Assembly: GCA_946623765.1 (NCBI GenBank)
Contig: CAMORL010000081.1
Coordinates: 1 to 7,313 of the forward strand
Source: an uncultured Clostridia bacterium
Lineage (GTDB): Bacteria; Bacillota_A; Clostridia; Christensenellales; CAG-138
Direction: 5' to 3'
DNA length: 7,313 bases
Shown here: positions 6,575-7,313 of the stretch, piece after piece
Layout of the letters: every line of letters starts with the position of its first letter
How positions within the stretch are numbered: position 1 is the first letter of the stretch
The notes under the pieces: model-generated
The model's database searches: none
What the model was told of the DNA's origin: nothing
The model's input: the letters and a program-made list of their open reading frames with translations, nothing else
Made by a program: the position numbers and the translations under genes

Positions 6575-6700
6575 GTTCTTCACCTCCTCAATGAATGCAA
6601 TGCACCGGGCGCGGGGTACGGGTTCGCGGGATCGAAACGCGGATTCCGAGCAGGATCGGCAGGTGCAATCTTGCATACTCCAGCACGTCCCTCGCCACTA
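6575..6700 (-). other. Upstream region of tnpV copy 2 with conserved leader
   Basis: On the minus strand this region carries the tnpV ribosome binding site and, at 6644-6693, the 50-bp block shared with 367-416. Two frames stay open in both copies. One ends at 6588-6590, 14 bases before tnpV, and would give 34 codons starting R(E/D)VLEYA and HLPILLG. The other is in phase with tnpV, starts at ATG 6676 and shares CRSCSE with copy 1. Neither has a convincing ribosome binding site. No -35/-10 pair is evident. Confidence 0.5.
6644..6693 (-). repeat. Conserved 50-bp block upstream of tnpV, copy B
   Basis: Partner of 367-416, with 44 of 50 positions identical, in the same orientation and at the same 70-base distance from the tnpV start codon. 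Confidence 0.7.
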
Positions 6701-6740
6701 CCAAAACAAAACCACCCAAATCGGGTGGTTTTTGTTTTGG
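6701..6740. terminator. Orphan terminator-like hairpin
   Basis: CCAAAACAAAACCACCC (6701-6717) pairs with GGGTGGTTTTTGTTTTGG (6723-6740), with one extra T bulged, around an AAATC loop. The stem is GC-rich at the top and T-rich at the 3' base in both directions, as in bidirectional intrinsic terminators. No recognised gene runs into it from either side: tnpV starts to its left on the minus strand and the LysR gene starts to its right on the plus strand. Confidence 0.6.
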
Positions 6741-6938
6741 TCGTGTGTGGGCAATTCCAACGGGCGCGCAGCGTCCGTTCGTATACGCGCCGAACGCTTT
6801 GCGTTCGCGCGCGTCACCGGAGAAATATCCTTATTCAGCGCGCAGCGCTGTAACTGATCGGATTTCTCCGTATCGGATCGCCGCTGCCATATGCAAGAAA
6901 CGCCGACAACGGCGCGCTGAACTCTGCGCTTTGCGTTG
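6741..6938. other. Hairpin-rich intergenic region, no gene recognised
   Basis: Four inverted repeats follow each other. (a) AACGGGCGC, loop GCA, GCGTCCGTT at 6759-6779, nine pairs including one G-U. (b) CGAACGC, TTT, GCGTTCG at 6791-6807. (c) CGGAGAAAT (6818-6826) with ATTTCTCCG (6862-6870), two further pairs past a bulge, enclosing CAGCGC, GCA, GCGCTG at 6836-6850. (d) CGCCG, ACAA, CGGCG at 6901-6914. The 10-mer GCGCGCAGCG occurs in (a) and (c), and CGCTTTGCGTT occurs at 6795-6805 and again at 6927-6937 beside the -35 box. It may be a structured RNA, a repeat array or an operator region; the strand is undecided. Confidence 0.45.
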
Positions 6939-6968
6939 TTGACATGGCCGGTCGGCGAATGTTAAAAT
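6939..6968 (+). promoter_or_regulatory. Sigma-A type promoter of the LysR-type gene
   Basis: A perfect -35 box TTGACA (6939-6944) and -10 box TAAAAT (6963-6968) are separated by 18 bases. Transcription would begin near 6975, leaving a leader of about 70 bases before the gene. Confidence 0.75.
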
Positions 6969-7012
6969 CAATATGAAAGAATTGCTGAGATACCGTCGGT
7001 TTAAAAGGACGC

Positions 7013-7033
7013 CGGCGATCGGTTCGATCGCCG
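7013..7033 (+). promoter_or_regulatory. Hairpin in the leader directly before the LysR ribosome binding site
   Basis: CGGCGATCG (7013-7021) and CGATCGCCG (7025-7033) form a perfect 9-bp stem with a GTT loop. It ends at the base before the AAGGGAGG ribosome binding site (7034-7040). It could affect translation start or mRNA stability, or act as an operator as DNA. Confidence 0.5.
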
Positions 7034-7045
7034 AAGGGAGGATCT

Positions 7046-7313
7046 ATGAACATTCTGCATATGAAATACGCGGTGGAGGTTGCCCGGATCGGTTCGATCA
7101 ACAAGGCAGCAGGTCAGCTTTTTATTGCACCGCCGAATCTGAGCCGCAGCATCAAGGAGCTGGAAGCGGATCTCGGCATCACGATCTTTGAACGCACCCC
7201 AAAGGGGATGACGCTGACGCCGGACGGAGAGGAGTTTATCCGCTACGCAAAGGGCGTGCTGAATCAGATCGACGATATCGAGCGCAAGTACAGAAGCGGC
7301 ATTCCGCTCAAGC
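7046..7313 (+). CDS. LysR-type transcriptional regulator, partial (N-terminus)
   Basis: Only the first 89 residues are in the window. Start ATG at 7046 follows GGGAGG (7035-7040) at five bases. The visible part is a complete LysR-type winged helix-turn-helix: MKYAVEVARIGSINKAAGQLFIAPPNLSR spans residues 6-34 (helix 2 around SINKAA, recognition helix around PPNLSRSIKELE, quoted in parts), then LGITIFERTPKGMTLTPDGEEF as the wing, followed by the start of the linker helix. Residues 17-21 and 49-53 follow the family pattern (GSxxxAA and FxRxxxG). The effector-binding domain lies outside the window, so the ligand and targets cannot be judged. It is separated from the cobalamin operon by tnpV and a long gap, so a link to B12 is not indicated. 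Confidence 0.9.
   Translation, partial: MNILHMKYAVEVARIGSINKAAGQLFIAPPNLSRSIKELEADLGITIFERTPKGMTLTPDGEEFIRYAKGVLNQIDDIERKYRSGIPLK

Noticed and set aside
6350..6857. Plus-strand open frames across the second tnpV and its upstream region
   Set aside because: They are antisense shadows of tnpV, and continue through the orphan terminator hairpin; no ribosome binding site or recognisable product.
1..7313. CRISPR arrays, tRNA and rRNA genes
   Set aside because: I saw no regularly spaced direct repeats and no tRNA or rRNA signature on either strand.

Overview
The window looks like a chromosomal segment of a moderately GC-rich Firmicute (Bacillota), most likely a gut-type Clostridia. The evidence is strong AGGAGG-type ribosome binding sites, TnpV-family genes (a clostridial mobile-element family), a Gram-positive style lipoprotein with a lipobox, and sigma-A type promoters. 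I cannot name a species.

Layout from left to right: (1) positions 1-297, minus strand, a tnpV gene cut by the window edge. (2) 493-879, a sigma-A promoter, a full cobalamin riboswitch closed by a 7-bp P1 helix (533-539/704-710), and an intrinsic terminator (802-830). (3) 880-6085, a plus-strand five-gene operon: an unrecognised 101-aa protein; a TIM-barrel protein that fits the cobamide-remodelling phosphodiesterase CbiR; a 683-aa lipoprotein that fuses an anaerobic cobaltochelatase (CbiK-like) domain to a BtuF-like substrate-binding domain; a BtuC-like permease; and a BtuD-like ATPase. (4) 6172-6205, a perfect hairpin shared as terminator between the operon and a convergent, complete second tnpV (6221-6574, minus). 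(5) 6575-7045, a gap holding a block shared with the upstream side of the first tnpV, an orphan terminator-like hairpin, a run of hairpins, and a good promoter with a leader hairpin for (6) a LysR-type regulator (7046 onward, plus) cut by the window end.

The operon reads as a B12-repressed cobamide salvage and remodelling locus. The fusion lipoprotein would bind a corrinoid (or related tetrapyrrole) at the outer face of the membrane and hand it to BtuC/BtuD for import. CbiR would then cleave the nucleotide loop inside the cell so the lower ligand can be replaced. The riboswitch would shut the operon down when intracellular cobalamin is high. The most unusual points are the chelatase/binding-protein fusion, the uncharacterised first gene under riboswitch control, and the conserved sequence upstream of both tnpV copies.
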